Shown here: positions 52,942-63,992 of the stretch, in pieces
Position numbering within the stretch: position 1 is the stretch's first letter
Layout of the letters: each line of letters opens with the position of its first letter
From: Lachnospiraceae bacterium Marseille-Q4251
GTDB lineage: Bacteria > Bacillota > Clostridia > Lachnospirales > Lachnospiraceae
Length of the DNA: 64,000 nt
Direction: 5' to 3'
Assembly: GCA_018223435.1 (NCBI GenBank)
Contig: JAGTTO010000001.1
Location: forward strand, 3,968,001 to 4,032,000
Notes under the pieces: model-generated
What the model saw: the letters and a program-made list of their open reading frames with translations, nothing else
Told to the model about the DNA's origin: nothing
Databases searched by the model: none
Translations under genes and position numbers: made by a program

Positions 52942-53700
52942 ATGGGGGAGAAATTGAAACTATACGGGTTTAATAACCTGACCAAAGCCCTGAGCTTTAA
53001 CATTTATGATGTCTGTTATGCCAAGACGGCACGAGAGCAGAAAGACTATATTGATTATATAGACGAACAGTATAATGCGGAACGTCTTACAGGGATTCTT
53101 ACGACCCTGACGGATATGATCGGAGCAACGGTTCTGAATATTGCCCGCCAGGATTATGAGCCTCAGGGGGCTTCTGTTACGCTTCTGATCGCGGAGGATT
53201 CCATGCTGCCGAGAAGCCAGACACAGCTGGCCCATCTGGATAAAAGTCATGTGACGGTACATACCTATCCGGAATACCATCCGGAGACCTGCATTGCTAC
53301 CTTCCGGGTGGATATCGACGTGGCGACCTGCGGGGAGATCACGCCGCTTTCCACACTGGATTATCTCATCGGTTCCTTTGACTCGGATATCATTACGATG
53401 GATTACCGGGTGAGAGGCTTTACAAGGGATGTCAATGGAAAAAAACTCTTCCTGGATCATCCGGTCACATCCATTCAGGATTATATCAATCCGGAGATTC
53501 TAAGGCGCTATGACGCAGTGGATATCAATGTCTATGCGGCCAGCCTTTTCCACACCCGGATGATGATCAAAGAGCCGGATCTTCAGAACTATCTTTTCAA
53601 GACGGATATTTATGAGCTTCCGCCGCTGACCCGGCTGGAGATCATGAACAACCTCCGCCGGGAAATGATCGAGATTTTCAACGGCAGAAACATTTATTAG
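52942..53700 (+). CDS. speD: S-adenosylmethionine decarboxylase proenzyme
   Basis: The 252-residue protein is the longer, E. coli-type SpeD. The self-cleavage site is [18 protein letters not shown], where Ser102 becomes the pyruvoyl group. Decarboxylated S-adenosylmethionine supplies the aminopropyl group for SpeE two genes downstream. The start follows CCGGAGGAAATC. Its stop is within the ribosome binding site of the next gene, showing tight coupling in a six-gene polyamine operon. Confidence 0.93.
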   Translation: MGEKLKLYGFNNLTKALSFNIYDVCYAKTAREQKDYIDYIDEQYNAERLTGILTTLTDMIGATVLNIARQDYEPQGASVTLLIAEDSMLPRSQTQLAHLDKSHVTVHTYPEYHPETCIATFRVDIDVATCGEITPLSTLDYLIGSFDSDIITMDYRVRGFTRDVNGKKLFLDHPVTSIQDYINPEILRRYDAVDINVYAASLFHTRMMIKEPDLQNYLFKTDIYELPPLTRLEIMNNLRREMIEIFNGRNIY

Positions 53701-53711
53701 GAGGCAAAAGA

Positions 53712-55166
53712 GTGAAAGAGTTATCTCAGGAAAGAGCTCCGATCTATGAAGCTCTGGAACGTTTTAATAAGATGCGGGTGGTTCCTTTTGACGTACCTGG
53801 CCATAAAAGAGGAAGAGGAAATCCAGAGCTGACCCGGCTTCTGGGGGAGAGCTGCATCCGACTGGATGTGAATTCCATGAAACCACTGGACAATCTCTGT
53901 CATCCGGTTTCGGTGATCCGGGAAGCGGAAGATCTGGCGGCGGAGGCTTTTCATGCATCCCATGCCTTTCTGATGGTGGGAGGGACGACCTCCGCAGTGC
54001 AGAGCATGATCCTTTCCGCCACGCGAAGAGGGGAAAAAATCATCCTTCCGAGAAATGTACACCGAAGCGTTATGGGAGCCATGGTACTGAACGGAGCAAT
54101 TCCCGTTTATGTAAATCCGGAAGGAAATGAGCGGCTGGGCATCCCTCTTGGTATGAGTGTGGAAGCGGTAAAAAAAGCCATTCAGGAAAATCCGGATGCA
54201 AAAGCTGTTTTTGTCAACAATCCGACCTATTATGGCATCTGTTCGGATCTCAGAGCCATTGTGGAGCTGGCCCATGCCAATCATATGCTCTGTCTGGTGG
54301 ATGAGGCCCACGGAACTCATTTCTATTTCAGCGATAAACTGCCGCTGTCAGCTATGGATGCAGGAGCCGATATGGCTGCGGTTTCCATGCATAAATCCGG
54401 CGGAAGCCTGACCCAGAGCTCCCTTCTTCTGACCGGTCCTGCCATGCAGGAGGGCCATGTCCGCCAGATCATTAATCTGACCCAGACCACCAGCGGTTCC
54501 TACCTGCTGCTTTCCAGCCTGGATATTTCCCGAAGAAATCTGGCTCTTCGGGGAAAGGAAGCTTTTGAGCGGGTGATTGAACTGGCGGAATATGCCAGAA
54601 AAGAGATCAATCAGATCGGCGGTTATTATGCCTATTCCCGGGAACTGATCAACGGGGACAGCATTTATGATTTTGACGTGACCAAGCTTTCTGTGAATAC
54701 CCTGGATGTGGGACTGGCGGGCATCGAAGTCTATGATCTTCTCCGGGATGAATACGATATCCAGATCGAATTTGGAGATCTGGGAAATATTCTGGCTTAT
54801 CTTTCCATCGGAGACCGGTCACGGGAGATCGAGCGTCTGGTCAGTGCTCTTTCTGAGATCCGGCGGCGCTTCGGCAGGGAAAAGGGCGGCTTGATGAAGC
54901 AGGAATATATCGATCCCAGAGTTGCCGTTTCTCCCCAGGATGCTTTTTATGCGGAAAAGGAATCCCTTCCGCTGATGGAGACGGCCGGGCGGATCTGCAG
55001 CGAGTTCGTCATGTGCTATCCGCCGGGAATCCCGATTCTGGCGCCGGGAGAGGAGATTACAGAAGATATCCTGCATTATATCGTTTATGCCAAGGAAAAA
55101 GGCTGCTCCATGACCGGACCGGAGGATGCGGCCATCGAACGGCTGAACGTGCTGAAAGGAGTTTAA
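53712..55166 (+). CDS. Orn/Lys/Arg decarboxylase (probable biosynthetic arginine decarboxylase)
   Basis: The 484-residue PLP enzyme of the fold I decarboxylase family has VVPFDVPGHKRGRG near the N-terminus, VDEAHGTHF, and the PLP lysine Lys228 in SMHKSGGSLTQSS. The C-terminal domain ends with PPGIPILAPGE. An agmatinase gene three places downstream argues for arginine as substrate (arginine to agmatine), because ornithine decarboxylase would not need it. Lysine activity cannot be excluded. The start codon is GTG with AGGAGG nine bases upstream. Confidence 0.87.
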   Translation: MKELSQERAPIYEALERFNKMRVVPFDVPGHKRGRGNPELTRLLGESCIRLDVNSMKPLDNLCHPVSVIREAEDLAAEAFHASHAFLMVGGTTSAVQSMILSATRRGEKIILPRNVHRSVMGAMVLNGAIPVYVNPEGNERLGIPLGMSVEAVKKAIQENPDAKAVFVNNPTYYGICSDLRAIVELAHANHMLCLVDEAHGTHFYFSDKLPLSAMDAGADMAAVSMHKSGGSLTQSSLLLTGPAMQEGHVRQIINLTQTTSGSYLLLSSLDISRRNLALRGKEAFERVIELAEYARKEINQIGGYYAYSRELINGDSIYDFDVTKLSVNTLDVGLAGIEVYDLLRDEYDIQIEFGDLGNILAYLSIGDRSREIERLVSALSEIRRRFGREKGGLMKQEYIDPRVAVSPQDAFYAEKESLPLMETAGRICSEFVMCYPPGIPILAPGEEITEDILHYIVYAKEKGCSMTGPEDAAIERLNVLKGV

Positions 55167-55169
55167 AAA

Positions 55170-56021
55170 ATGGAATTATGGTTTACCGAGTCTCATACCC
55201 CCAATGTGAAATTCTCCATACGGGTGGATAGACAGCTTTATTCCTCGCAGAGTGAATTCCAGAGGATTGATGTCTTTGAATCGCCGGAATTTGGCCGGAT
55301 TCTTGTCCTTGACGGATATCTTATGATGACGGAAAAAGACGAGTTCATATATCATGAAATGATCACCCATGTTCCCATGGCAGTGCATCCAAACGTAAAA
55401 AGCGTGCTGGTCATCGGAGCCGGAGATGGCGGCGTGATCCGGGAACTGACCCGTTATCCGGAGATCGAGCATATCGATATGGTGGAAATTGATGAAGAGG
55501 TTGTTGAAGTTTCAAAGAAATATCTGCCTCAGACGGCCTGTGCCTTTGACGATCCGCGGCTTCATATTTTCTATGAGGACGGACTGAAATACATCCGCTC
55601 TGCTCATGACAAATATGACCTCATCATTGTGGATTCCACGGATCCCTTCGGGCCCGGTGAGGGATTGTTTACCAGAGAATTTTACGGGAACTGCTATAAA
55701 GCTCTTCATGAAGACGGAATCCTGATCAATCAGCATGAAAGTCCTTTTTATGAGGAGGATGCCATGGCCTGCCAGCGGGCACACAAACGGATCGTGGAAT
55801 CTTTCCCCTTAAGCCGGGTTTATCAGGTGCATATTCCAACCTATCCGTCCGGTCACTGGCTTTTTGGCTTTTCATCCAAGAAATATCATCCTCTGAAAGA
55901 TCTTGACGAGGCCCGCTGGAATGCCAGAGGACTGAAATGCCGTTACTATACAACTACGCTTCACCGGGGCTCCTTCTATGTCCCGGCTTATGTGGAGGAA
56001 TTGCTGGAAGATGTTGAGTAA
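55170..56021 (+). CDS. speE: Spermidine synthase (aminopropyltransferase)
   Basis: The 283-residue enzyme transfers aminopropyl from decarboxylated AdoMet to putrescine. The motifs YHEMITHVPMAVHPN, VIGAGDGGVIRELTRY, DMVEIDEEVVEV and the catalytic IIVDSTDPFGPGEGLF are all standard. It follows the decarboxylase by 3 bp and overlaps the agmatinase by 11 bp. Confidence 0.95.
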   Translation: MELWFTESHTPNVKFSIRVDRQLYSSQSEFQRIDVFESPEFGRILVLDGYLMMTEKDEFIYHEMITHVPMAVHPNVKSVLVIGAGDGGVIRELTRYPEIEHIDMVEIDEEVVEVSKKYLPQTACAFDDPRLHIFYEDGLKYIRSAHDKYDLIIVDSTDPFGPGEGLFTREFYGNCYKALHEDGILINQHESPFYEEDAMACQRAHKRIVESFPLSRVYQVHIPTYPSGHWLFGFSSKKYHPLKDLDEARWNARGLKCRYYTTTLHRGSFYVPAYVEELLEDVE

Positions 56022-56865
56022 AAATGTAGAGACTTTTTTGGAATGTGATAAGACTTATGAGGAGGCGGATACTGTCCTTTTTGGAGCTCCTTTTGACTCC
56101 ACCACGTCTTTTCGTCCGGGAACTCGCTTTGGAAGTGGTGCGATCCGTCATGAATCTTTCGGACTGGAGAGCTACAGCCCCTACCAGGACAGGGATCTTC
56201 GGGACGCCCGGATCATGGACAGCGGTGATCTGGAACTTCCTTTTGGAAATACGGAGGAAGTGCTTCGTGAGATCGAGGAGCGGGCAGCAGAAATCCTCAG
56301 CGATGGAAAACGCCCCTTTCTTCTGGGCGGGGAGCATCTGGTTACCCTGGGTGCTTTTCGGGCAGCACTGAAAAAATATCCAGAGCTCTGCATGATCCAT
56401 TTTGATGCCCATACGGATCTTCGTGAGGACTATCTGGGCGTGAAGTTATCTCATGCCTGTGTGATCCGAAGATGCTGGGAGCTGGCCGGTGAGGGCCGGA
56501 TTCATCAGTTTGGCATCCGTTCCGGGGAACGGGAAGAATTCCTTTTTGGAAAAGAACATACAGATCTTCATGCTTTTACTTTTGACGGGCTTGCAGAGGT
56601 CCTGGATTCACTAAAAGATACTCCGGTCTATTTTACCGTGGATCTGGATGTCATGGATCCCTCTGTTTTTCCAGGGACAGGAACGCCGGAACCCGGCGGA
56701 GTCAGCTTCGATGAGCTAAGAAAGGCAGTGACTCTGGTCTGCCAGAGAGCGAATGTTGTCGCCCTGGATGCTAACGAACTGTCTCCGCATTATGATGCCA
56801 GCGGGGCGTCCACGGCTGTGGCAGCCAAGATCGTCCGAGAAATGCTTCTGGCGCTGATGCAGTAA
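56011..56865 (+). CDS. speB: Agmatinase (ureohydrolase)
   Basis: The 284-residue ureohydrolase carries the manganese motifs GGEHLVTLG, HFDAHTDLR and FTVDLDVMDPS, plus SPHYDASGAS. It would split agmatine into putrescine and urea, linking the arginine decarboxylase to SpeE. ATG 56011 lies inside the end of speE, so translation is coupled; longer open frame upstream (55978) is less likely because it begins deeper in speE. Confidence 0.92.
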   Translation: MLSKNVETFLECDKTYEEADTVLFGAPFDSTTSFRPGTRFGSGAIRHESFGLESYSPYQDRDLRDARIMDSGDLELPFGNTEEVLREIEERAAEILSDGKRPFLLGGEHLVTLGAFRAALKKYPELCMIHFDAHTDLREDYLGVKLSHACVIRRCWELAGEGRIHQFGIRSGEREEFLFGKEHTDLHAFTFDGLAEVLDSLKDTPVYFTVDLDVMDPSVFPGTGTPEPGGVSFDELRKAVTLVCQRANVVALDANELSPHYDASGASTAVAAKIVREMLLALMQ

Positions 56866-56889
56866 AATTTTGAAAATTCGGGCCGGGTG

Positions 56890-56945
56890 TTTTCCGGTTC
56901 AAAGTGCTCATTCATGAGGCAGTGAGGGGCACTTTGAGCTGGAAA
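56890..56945 (+). other. Long stem-loop between speB and the dehydrogenase gene
   Basis: TTCAAAGTGC and GCACTTTGA (extended by TTCC/GGAA) pair around a loop of about 20 nt. There is no U-tract. It may control mRNA processing or read-through between the two halves of the operon. Confidence 0.5.
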
Positions 56946-57001
56946 TCCCCATGGCTCTGAAAGGATTATACGATATCAATAAAAACGGGAGGAATTGTTT
57001 T

Positions 57002-58204
57002 ATGGGAAAAGTACTGATCATCGGTTGCGGCGGAGTTGCCTCTGTTGCCATCCACAAATGCTGCCAGAACAGCGAGGTATTCAGCGAGGTATGTATCGCC
57101 AGCCGGACAAAATCCAAATGTGATGCACTGAAAGAGAAACTGGAAGGAACCACAAAAACAAAGATCACCACAGCGCAGGTGAATGCAGATAACGTAGACG
57201 AGCTCATTGCACTGATCGAAAAGGAAAAGCCCCAGGTGGTTTTAAATCTGGCCCTTCCCTATCAGGATCTGACTATTATGGATGCCTGCCTGGCTACGAA
57301 GACTCATTATGTGGATACCGCTAACTATGAGCCGGAAGATACGGCAAAATTTGAGTACAGCTGGCAGTGGGCTTACCGGGAACGGTTTGAAAAAGCAGGA
57401 ATCACTGCTCTTCTGGGAAGCGGTTTTGACCCGGGTGTCACCAGCGTATTTTCTGCCTATGCCCTGAAACATCAGTTTGACGAGATCAACTATATTGATA
57501 TTCTCGACTGCAACGGCGGCGACCATGGATATCCTTTTGCCACAAACTTTAATCCGGAAATTAATATCCGTGAGGTTTCTGCCAAAGGTTCCTACTGGGA
57601 AGACGGCCATTGGGTGGAGACCGAGCCCATGGAGATCAAAAGGGTTTATAACTTTGATCAGGTAGGAGAGAAGGATATGTACCTTCTTCACCATGAAGAG
57701 ATCGAAAGCCTGGCGTTAAATATGCCGGGAATCAAGAGAATCCGTTTCTTCATGACCTTCGGCCAGAGTTATCTGACACACCTTCGCTGTCTGGAAAATG
57801 TGGGTATGACCTCGATCGAACCGATCATGTATGAAGGAAAAGAGATCGTTCCTCTGCAGTTCTTAAAAGCAGTCCTTCCGGATCCGGCTTCCCTTGGCCC
57901 ACGCACAAAGGGAAAAACCAACATCGGCTGTATTTTCCAGGGAAAGAAAGACGGCAAAGACAAGACCTATTATCTCTACAATGTATGTGATCATCAGGAA
58001 TGTTATAAAGAGGTGGGATCTCAGGCAGTTTCCTATACCACCGGTGTTCCGGCCATGATCGGTGCCATGATGCTGATGACCGGAACCTGGAACAAGCCCG
58101 GCGTCCATAACATCGAAGAGTTTGATCCGGATCCCTTCATGGAAGCATTGAATAAATGGGGCCTTCCCTGGACGGAAGATTTCCATCCGGTACTGGTAGA
58201 CTGA
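57002..58204 (+). CDS. Carboxynorspermidine/carboxyspermidine dehydrogenase (saccharopine dehydrogenase family)
   Basis: The 400-residue enzyme begins KVLIIGCGGVASVAIHKC, an NADP-binding motif, and has VVLNLALPYQDL, VDTANYEPED, LLGSGFDPGVTSVF and DCNGGDHGYPFATN. Proteins of this kind condense aspartate semialdehyde with putrescine or diaminopropane and reduce the product to carboxy(nor)spermidine. The decarboxylase that follows confirms the pathway. ATG 57002 is chosen for GGGAGG nine bases upstream; 17 earlier codons are open. Confidence 0.9.
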   Translation: MGKVLIIGCGGVASVAIHKCCQNSEVFSEVCIASRTKSKCDALKEKLEGTTKTKITTAQVNADNVDELIALIEKEKPQVVLNLALPYQDLTIMDACLATKTHYVDTANYEPEDTAKFEYSWQWAYRERFEKAGITALLGSGFDPGVTSVFSAYALKHQFDEINYIDILDCNGGDHGYPFATNFNPEINIREVSAKGSYWEDGHWVETEPMEIKRVYNFDQVGEKDMYLLHHEEIESLALNMPGIKRIRFFMTFGQSYLTHLRCLENVGMTSIEPIMYEGKEIVPLQFLKAVLPDPASLGPRTKGKTNIGCIFQGKKDGKDKTYYLYNVCDHQECYKEVGSQAVSYTTGVPAMIGAMMLMTGTWNKPGVHNIEEFDPDPFMEALNKWGLPWTEDFHPVLVD

Positions 58205-59328
58205 TGAGCGGTCAGATCCGTACTCCGTATTTCCTGGTGGATGAAAAACGGTTGATTCAGAATCTGGAGCTGTTAAAAAAAGTAGAAGAGGAGGGTCCCT
58301 GCCGGATCCTCCTGGCGCAGAAAGCCTTTTCCATGTTTTCTGTTTATCCGCTGATCCGGAAGTATCTGGTCGGTTCCACAGCCAGCGGTCTCTACGAGGC
58401 AAGGCTTGGAAAAGAAGAATTTGGCGGGGAGACGCATGTGTTCTCTCCGGCTTACCGGGAAGACGAATTTGAGGAACTTCTGACCTATGCCGATCATCTG
58501 GTATTCAATTCTCCTTCCCAGCTTCGAAAATACAGCCCCCGGGCCCGGGCGCTGGGAAAAGAGACCGGCCTTCGGATCAATCCTGAATGCTCCACCCAGG
58601 AAGGCCATGCCATCTATGATCCCTGTGCTCCGGGTTCCCGCCTGGGGACTACACTGGAACAGTTTGAGGAAGAACTGCTGCCTCTTCTGGATGGCCTGCA
58701 TTTTCATACGCTCTGCGAACAGGATTCTGATGATTTAGAGACCACGGCAGAGGTATTTGAGAAGAAATTTGGAAAATATCTTTATCAGATGAAATGGGTC
58801 AATTTTGGCGGAGGCCATCATATTACAAGAAAGGATTATGATGTGGAACGACTTCTTCGTATTGTCCGTCATTTTCATGAGACCTATGGTGTGACGGTCT
58901 ATCTGGAGCCTGGGGAAGCCGTGGTTCTGAACGCAGGTTATCTCGTGACTTCTGTTCTGGAAACGCTTTATAATGGAATGGATCTTGCAATTCTGGATAC
59001 CTCCGCAGCCTGCCACATGCCGGATGTTCTGGAAATGCCCTATCGTCCGCCTCTTAAAAACAGCGGAGAACCGGGGGAGAAATCATATACTTATCGCCTG
59101 GGTGGACCAACCTGCCTGGCCGGAGATGTGATTGGAGACTATTCCTTTGATATGCCTTTAAAAGAAGGTGACCGTCTGGTTTTCGAAGATATGGCACTTT
59201 ATACTATGGTAAAAACAAATACATTCAACGGAATGCCGCTTCCATCCATTGCGCTCCGGCATGTGGACGGAAGCAAGGAAGTGATCCGAAGCTTTGGCTA
59301 TGAAGACTTTAAAAAAAGGTTGTCCTGA
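58204..59328 (+). CDS. nspC: Carboxynorspermidine/carboxyspermidine decarboxylase
   Basis: The 374-residue fold III PLP decarboxylase has ILLAQKAFSMFSVYP with the PLP lysine, LRINPECSTQEGHAIYDP, LHFHTLCEQDSDDLE, VNFGGGHHITRKDYD and YLEPGEAVV, the NspC pattern. It makes spermidine or norspermidine from the product of the previous enzyme. The start overlaps the previous stop (TGATG). The operon ends in the terminator that contains this gene's stop codon. Confidence 0.92.
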   Translation: MSGQIRTPYFLVDEKRLIQNLELLKKVEEEGPCRILLAQKAFSMFSVYPLIRKYLVGSTASGLYEARLGKEEFGGETHVFSPAYREDEFEELLTYADHLVFNSPSQLRKYSPRARALGKETGLRINPECSTQEGHAIYDPCAPGSRLGTTLEQFEEELLPLLDGLHFHTLCEQDSDDLETTAEVFEKKFGKYLYQMKWVNFGGGHHITRKDYDVERLLRIVRHFHETYGVTVYLEPGEAVVLNAGYLVTSVLETLYNGMDLAILDTSAACHMPDVLEMPYRPPLKNSGEPGEKSYTYRLGGPTCLAGDVIGDYSFDMPLKEGDRLVFEDMALYTMVKTNTFNGMPLPSIALRHVDGSKEVIRSFGYEDFKKRLS

Positions 59329-59350
59329 GATTTTTCAGGACAGCCTTTTT
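59314..59350. terminator. Bidirectional terminator between nspC and abfA
   Basis: AAAAAGGTTGTCCTGA and TCAGGACAGCCTTTTT form a long stem with A/T tracts on both sides, suiting both convergent genes. The nspC stop codon is inside the stem. Confidence 0.88.
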
Positions 59351-59360
59351 AAAGCGAAAC

Positions 59361-60995
<1,635 letters not shown>

Positions 60996-60997
60996 TC

Positions 60998-61810
60998 ATG
61001 TTTCAGATCGATTACTGCGAATACAACCGTACCAACGTGGATTATGACCGGATTTACCGGCCGGGGGGAAGCGGAGATTACCTTCTGCTCCTCTTAAAGA
61101 CGCCGATGAAGTGCCATTTGAAGGGAAAATTAGAGATTTCCGGGGAAAATGCCTGCCTTCTCTATGCCCCCCAGGAATGTCAGGACTACCAGGCGGTGCA
61201 GAAATTCCGGAACAGCTATGTTCATTTTTCTACGGATCTTCCGTTTGCAGACGAATATGGAATCCCGACCTCAATTCTTCTCTATCCGGAAAATTTCATG
61301 GAACTGGACGAATACATCCGCCTGATTCAGCAGGAATACCTTACCAGGCCGCCCTTCTTCCAAGAGCGCTGCAGGCTTTTGATGGAGGAGCTTTTTCTCC
61401 TTCTTTCCAGAAGTCTTGCCCGAAAGGGGGAAAGGGTGGACCAGGAGGCCTCGGAGCTTAAGGAAGAGTTTCAGCGCCTCCGCCTTACCATGCTCTCCAG
61501 CTGTGAGGAGGACTGGAGTGTGGAACGGCTCTGCCGGGAGAGCAGTCTTTCCAAGAGTCAGTTTTTTGCCTATTACAAACGTTTCTTTGAGAACAGCCCC
61601 AAGGCGGAGCTTTTGCAGGCCCGGATGGAGAAGGCCAGAACCCTTCTCAGTAATGAAGCGCTCCAGGTTCAGCAGGCGGCCAGACAGTGCGGTTTTACCA
61701 ATATGCAGCATTTTTCCAGATATTTCAAAGCCTGGTATCACTGCTCCCCGAGGGAATATAAAGAGCGTCTTCGGAAAACGGGAATTGACGGAATTTCTTC
61801 CTTATTATAA
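60998..61810 (+). CDS. AraC-family transcriptional regulator
   Basis: The 270-residue protein has an N-terminal cupin-like sensing part (residues about 1-140) and a C-terminal double helix-turn-helix: WSVERLCRESSLSKSQFFAYYKRFF and VQQAARQCGFTNMQHFSRYFK. The second helix-turn-helix is a good match to the AraC consensus. It is divergent from the arabinofuranosidase and upstream of a glycoside-hydrolase-like gene, so a sugar-responsive activator of one or both is likely. GTAGGAGGAAAATGTC precedes the start. Confidence 0.92.
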   Translation: MFQIDYCEYNRTNVDYDRIYRPGGSGDYLLLLLKTPMKCHLKGKLEISGENACLLYAPQECQDYQAVQKFRNSYVHFSTDLPFADEYGIPTSILLYPENFMELDEYIRLIQQEYLTRPPFFQERCRLLMEELFLLLSRSLARKGERVDQEASELKEEFQRLRLTMLSSCEEDWSVERLCRESSLSKSQFFAYYKRFFENSPKAELLQARMEKARTLLSNEALQVQQAARQCGFTNMQHFSRYFKAWYHCSPREYKERLRKTGIDGISSLL

Positions 61811-61965
61811 TAGGGTTAAAAGGAAACCGTTTTCCAGACTTTCAGACTTGTGTAAAATTTCAGAAAATAGAAGAATAATCCGTCGCCTGCATACATAATT
61901 AAAAGGTTTGTCTTTAACTGTCTTTTAGTGCAATAAAAAAGTGCAAATTGACAAGGCGTCTCGCA

Positions 61966-61994
61966 TTGACGAAACTCCGTTTGAAAGGTATACT
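61966..61994 (+). promoter_or_regulatory. Promoter of the glycoside hydrolase gene
   Basis: TTGACG (61966-61971) and TATACT (61989-61994) have a 17-bp spacer. A second TTGACA lies 18 bp upstream (61948). The 220-bp gap 61811-62030 holds no gene. Confidence 0.7.
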
Positions 61995-62030
61995 TAATTC
62001 AACAGAAAATTTGAAGGGGGATATTTAGAA

Positions 62031-63926
62031 ATGGTTTCTATTACCTGCAAAGGCATCAAAGTAACGCTTGACGACGAAACCCTGTGCTATGAATTTTCAA
62101 AAGATTCAACTGTGTGGCGCTGGAGAGAGAAGTACCGTCCGAGAATCGAGTGTGAGGATGGTATCGTATATTTCTCTGATGCAAAGAATATCTGGCATAA
62201 GCAGATCCGCAGCGGAGTAGGAGAGGGCATCTTAAGTCATTATGAGAATTTTACTCTGGCAGACGGTAAGACAGCTTCCTACGCATTTGAAACTCTGGTA
62301 TGGGTAGAGTCCACCACAGGTCACGTTTACTGTGAATGGATGCCGGTAAAAGAAGAGGGACTGAAGATTAAAGCAGTCCGCTGGCCGGGAGAGATGGCGT
62401 TCGACGAGCCGAAGAAGACCTGGTACACACTGATCAATGAGGGACAGGGTCTTCTGATCCCCAACACCTGGAAGAATGAGCTTGGCTCCATCGCTTTTGA
62501 CGGAACCTTCGGCACAGAGGGAAGCTACATGCCCTGGTACGCACAGGTGAAAGACAGAAGCGGTTATCTTCTGATTGCCGTGACTCCCTGGAATGCAGGC
62601 TGGAAAGCAGAGCATCCGGCAGGAGGTCCTTACACCCACATCGGTGTACATATGGAGCCCAGCCTTGGAAAGATGGATTACCGCAGAGTTTTCCGTTATA
62701 CGTTCCTTGAGGACTGCGACTACAACGATATCTGTAAAGAGTACCGTCATTATGCAAAAGAAAAAGGTCTCTTAAAGACTCTGGCTGAGAAAGCAGCCAA
62801 GAACCCGACGATCCACGATCTTATCGGATGTTCCGTTATGCATACCGGCATCAAGAAGAGCGTGCAGCCGGAATCCCGCTTCTATGATAAAGCGCATCCG
62901 GAAAACAACGAGTCTCTGAACACCTTCGCGGAGCGCGAGAAAGAAGCGAGGACCCTCCACGAGCTGGGAGTGAAGAAACTCTACATGCATCTGGACGGCT
63001 GGGGACAACCCGGATACGACAACCAGCATCCGGATTACACACCGGCCTGCAAGGAAGCCGGCGGCTGGGAAGGCATGAAATCTCTGGTGGATGCGATGCA
63101 TGAGATGGGATATCTTTTCGGTATCCATGACCAGTACCGTGACTACTACTTCGCAGCGAAGACCTTTGACCGCGAGTATGCGCTTCAGCTTCCTGATGGA
63201 ACGATGCCGCAGCATCATATGTGGGCAGGCGGAGAGCAGACTTACCTCTGTGCGACTCAGGCTCCCTACTATGTAAAGAGAAACTTCACGATCCTGAAGG
63301 ATCACGGCATTGATCTGGACTGTGCTTACCTGGATGTATTTACCTGTAACGAAGGTGATGAGTGCGACAATCCGCATCACCGCATGACCAGAAAAGAATG
63401 TTATGCGTACAGAAATGAATGCTTTGAGTATCTTCTGACCAACAACATCCTTCCGAGTTCAGAAGAGGCAAACGACTGGAGTATGCCGAGCCTGGTATTT
63501 TGCCATTACGCTCCCTACAACTTCATGCTCAAAGCCCCGGGTACACCGAAATACGGTATTCCGGTACCGCTTTTCAACCTGGTATTCCATGACTGTCTGA
63601 TCATCCCCTGGCTGATGGAGAAAGTCAGCGACAATGAAGATTATATGCTCTATGCTCTGATCAACGGCGGTATCCCCTATCTGCTCAGAGACGGCGCTTA
63701 TCCGGGAATGGATGGAGCGTTCTCCGAGAACCAGAGAGAAAAACTGATCGAGGATATCAATCGTTCCAAAGTTGTAGCAGAGCTTCACGAGAGGATCGCT
63801 ATGCAGGAACTGAGCCACCACGAGATCCTCGATGACGAGGGCCTGGTTCAGAAGAGCTCGTTTGCAGACGGCACCACGGTAACAGTCGACTTCACAAAGA
63901 ATACTTACGAGATCATCGCCGACTGA
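62031..63926 (+). CDS. Large glycoside-hydrolase-like TIM-barrel protein
   Basis: The 631-residue protein has an N-terminal beta-rich domain (about 1-250) and a C-terminal barrel with KKLYMHLDGWGQPGYDNQ, YLFGIHDQYRDYYF and DLDCAYLDVFTCNEGDE, whose aspartates are candidate catalytic residues. The layout recalls GH101-related and DUF5696-type proteins. No signal peptide is visible, so it probably acts on imported sugars. Substrate is unknown; neighbourhood with GH51 and AraC suggests plant or host glycans. AAGGGGGATATTTAGAA precedes the ATG. Confidence 0.75.
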   Translation: MVSITCKGIKVTLDDETLCYEFSKDSTVWRWREKYRPRIECEDGIVYFSDAKNIWHKQIRSGVGEGILSHYENFTLADGKTASYAFETLVWVESTTGHVYCEWMPVKEEGLKIKAVRWPGEMAFDEPKKTWYTLINEGQGLLIPNTWKNELGSIAFDGTFGTEGSYMPWYAQVKDRSGYLLIAVTPWNAGWKAEHPAGGPYTHIGVHMEPSLGKMDYRRVFRYTFLEDCDYNDICKEYRHYAKEKGLLKTLAEKAAKNPTIHDLIGCSVMHTGIKKSVQPESRFYDKAHPENNESLNTFAEREKEARTLHELGVKKLYMHLDGWGQPGYDNQHPDYTPACKEAGGWEGMKSLVDAMHEMGYLFGIHDQYRDYYFAAKTFDREYALQLPDGTMPQHHMWAGGEQTYLCATQAPYYVKRNFTILKDHGIDLDCAYLDVFTCNEGDECDNPHHRMTRKECYAYRNECFEYLLTNNILPSSEEANDWSMPSLVFCHYAPYNFMLKAPGTPKYGIPVPLFNLVFHDCLIIPWLMEKVSDNEDYMLYALINGGIPYLLRDGAYPGMDGAFSENQREKLIEDINRSKVVAELHERIAMQELSHHEILDDEGLVQKSSFADGTTVTVDFTKNTYEIIAD

Positions 63927-63969
63927 CGTACGGCTGTGTGTTGCACGGAAACATTGGCAGATGATGCTA

Positions 63970-63992
63970 ATTGTGTAAATAAAACACACAAT
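63970..63992. promoter_or_regulatory. Inverted repeat at the right edge
   Basis: ATTGTGT and ACACAAT pair around AAATAAAAC. It may be an operator or weak hairpin before the next gene, which is outside the window. Confidence 0.35.
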
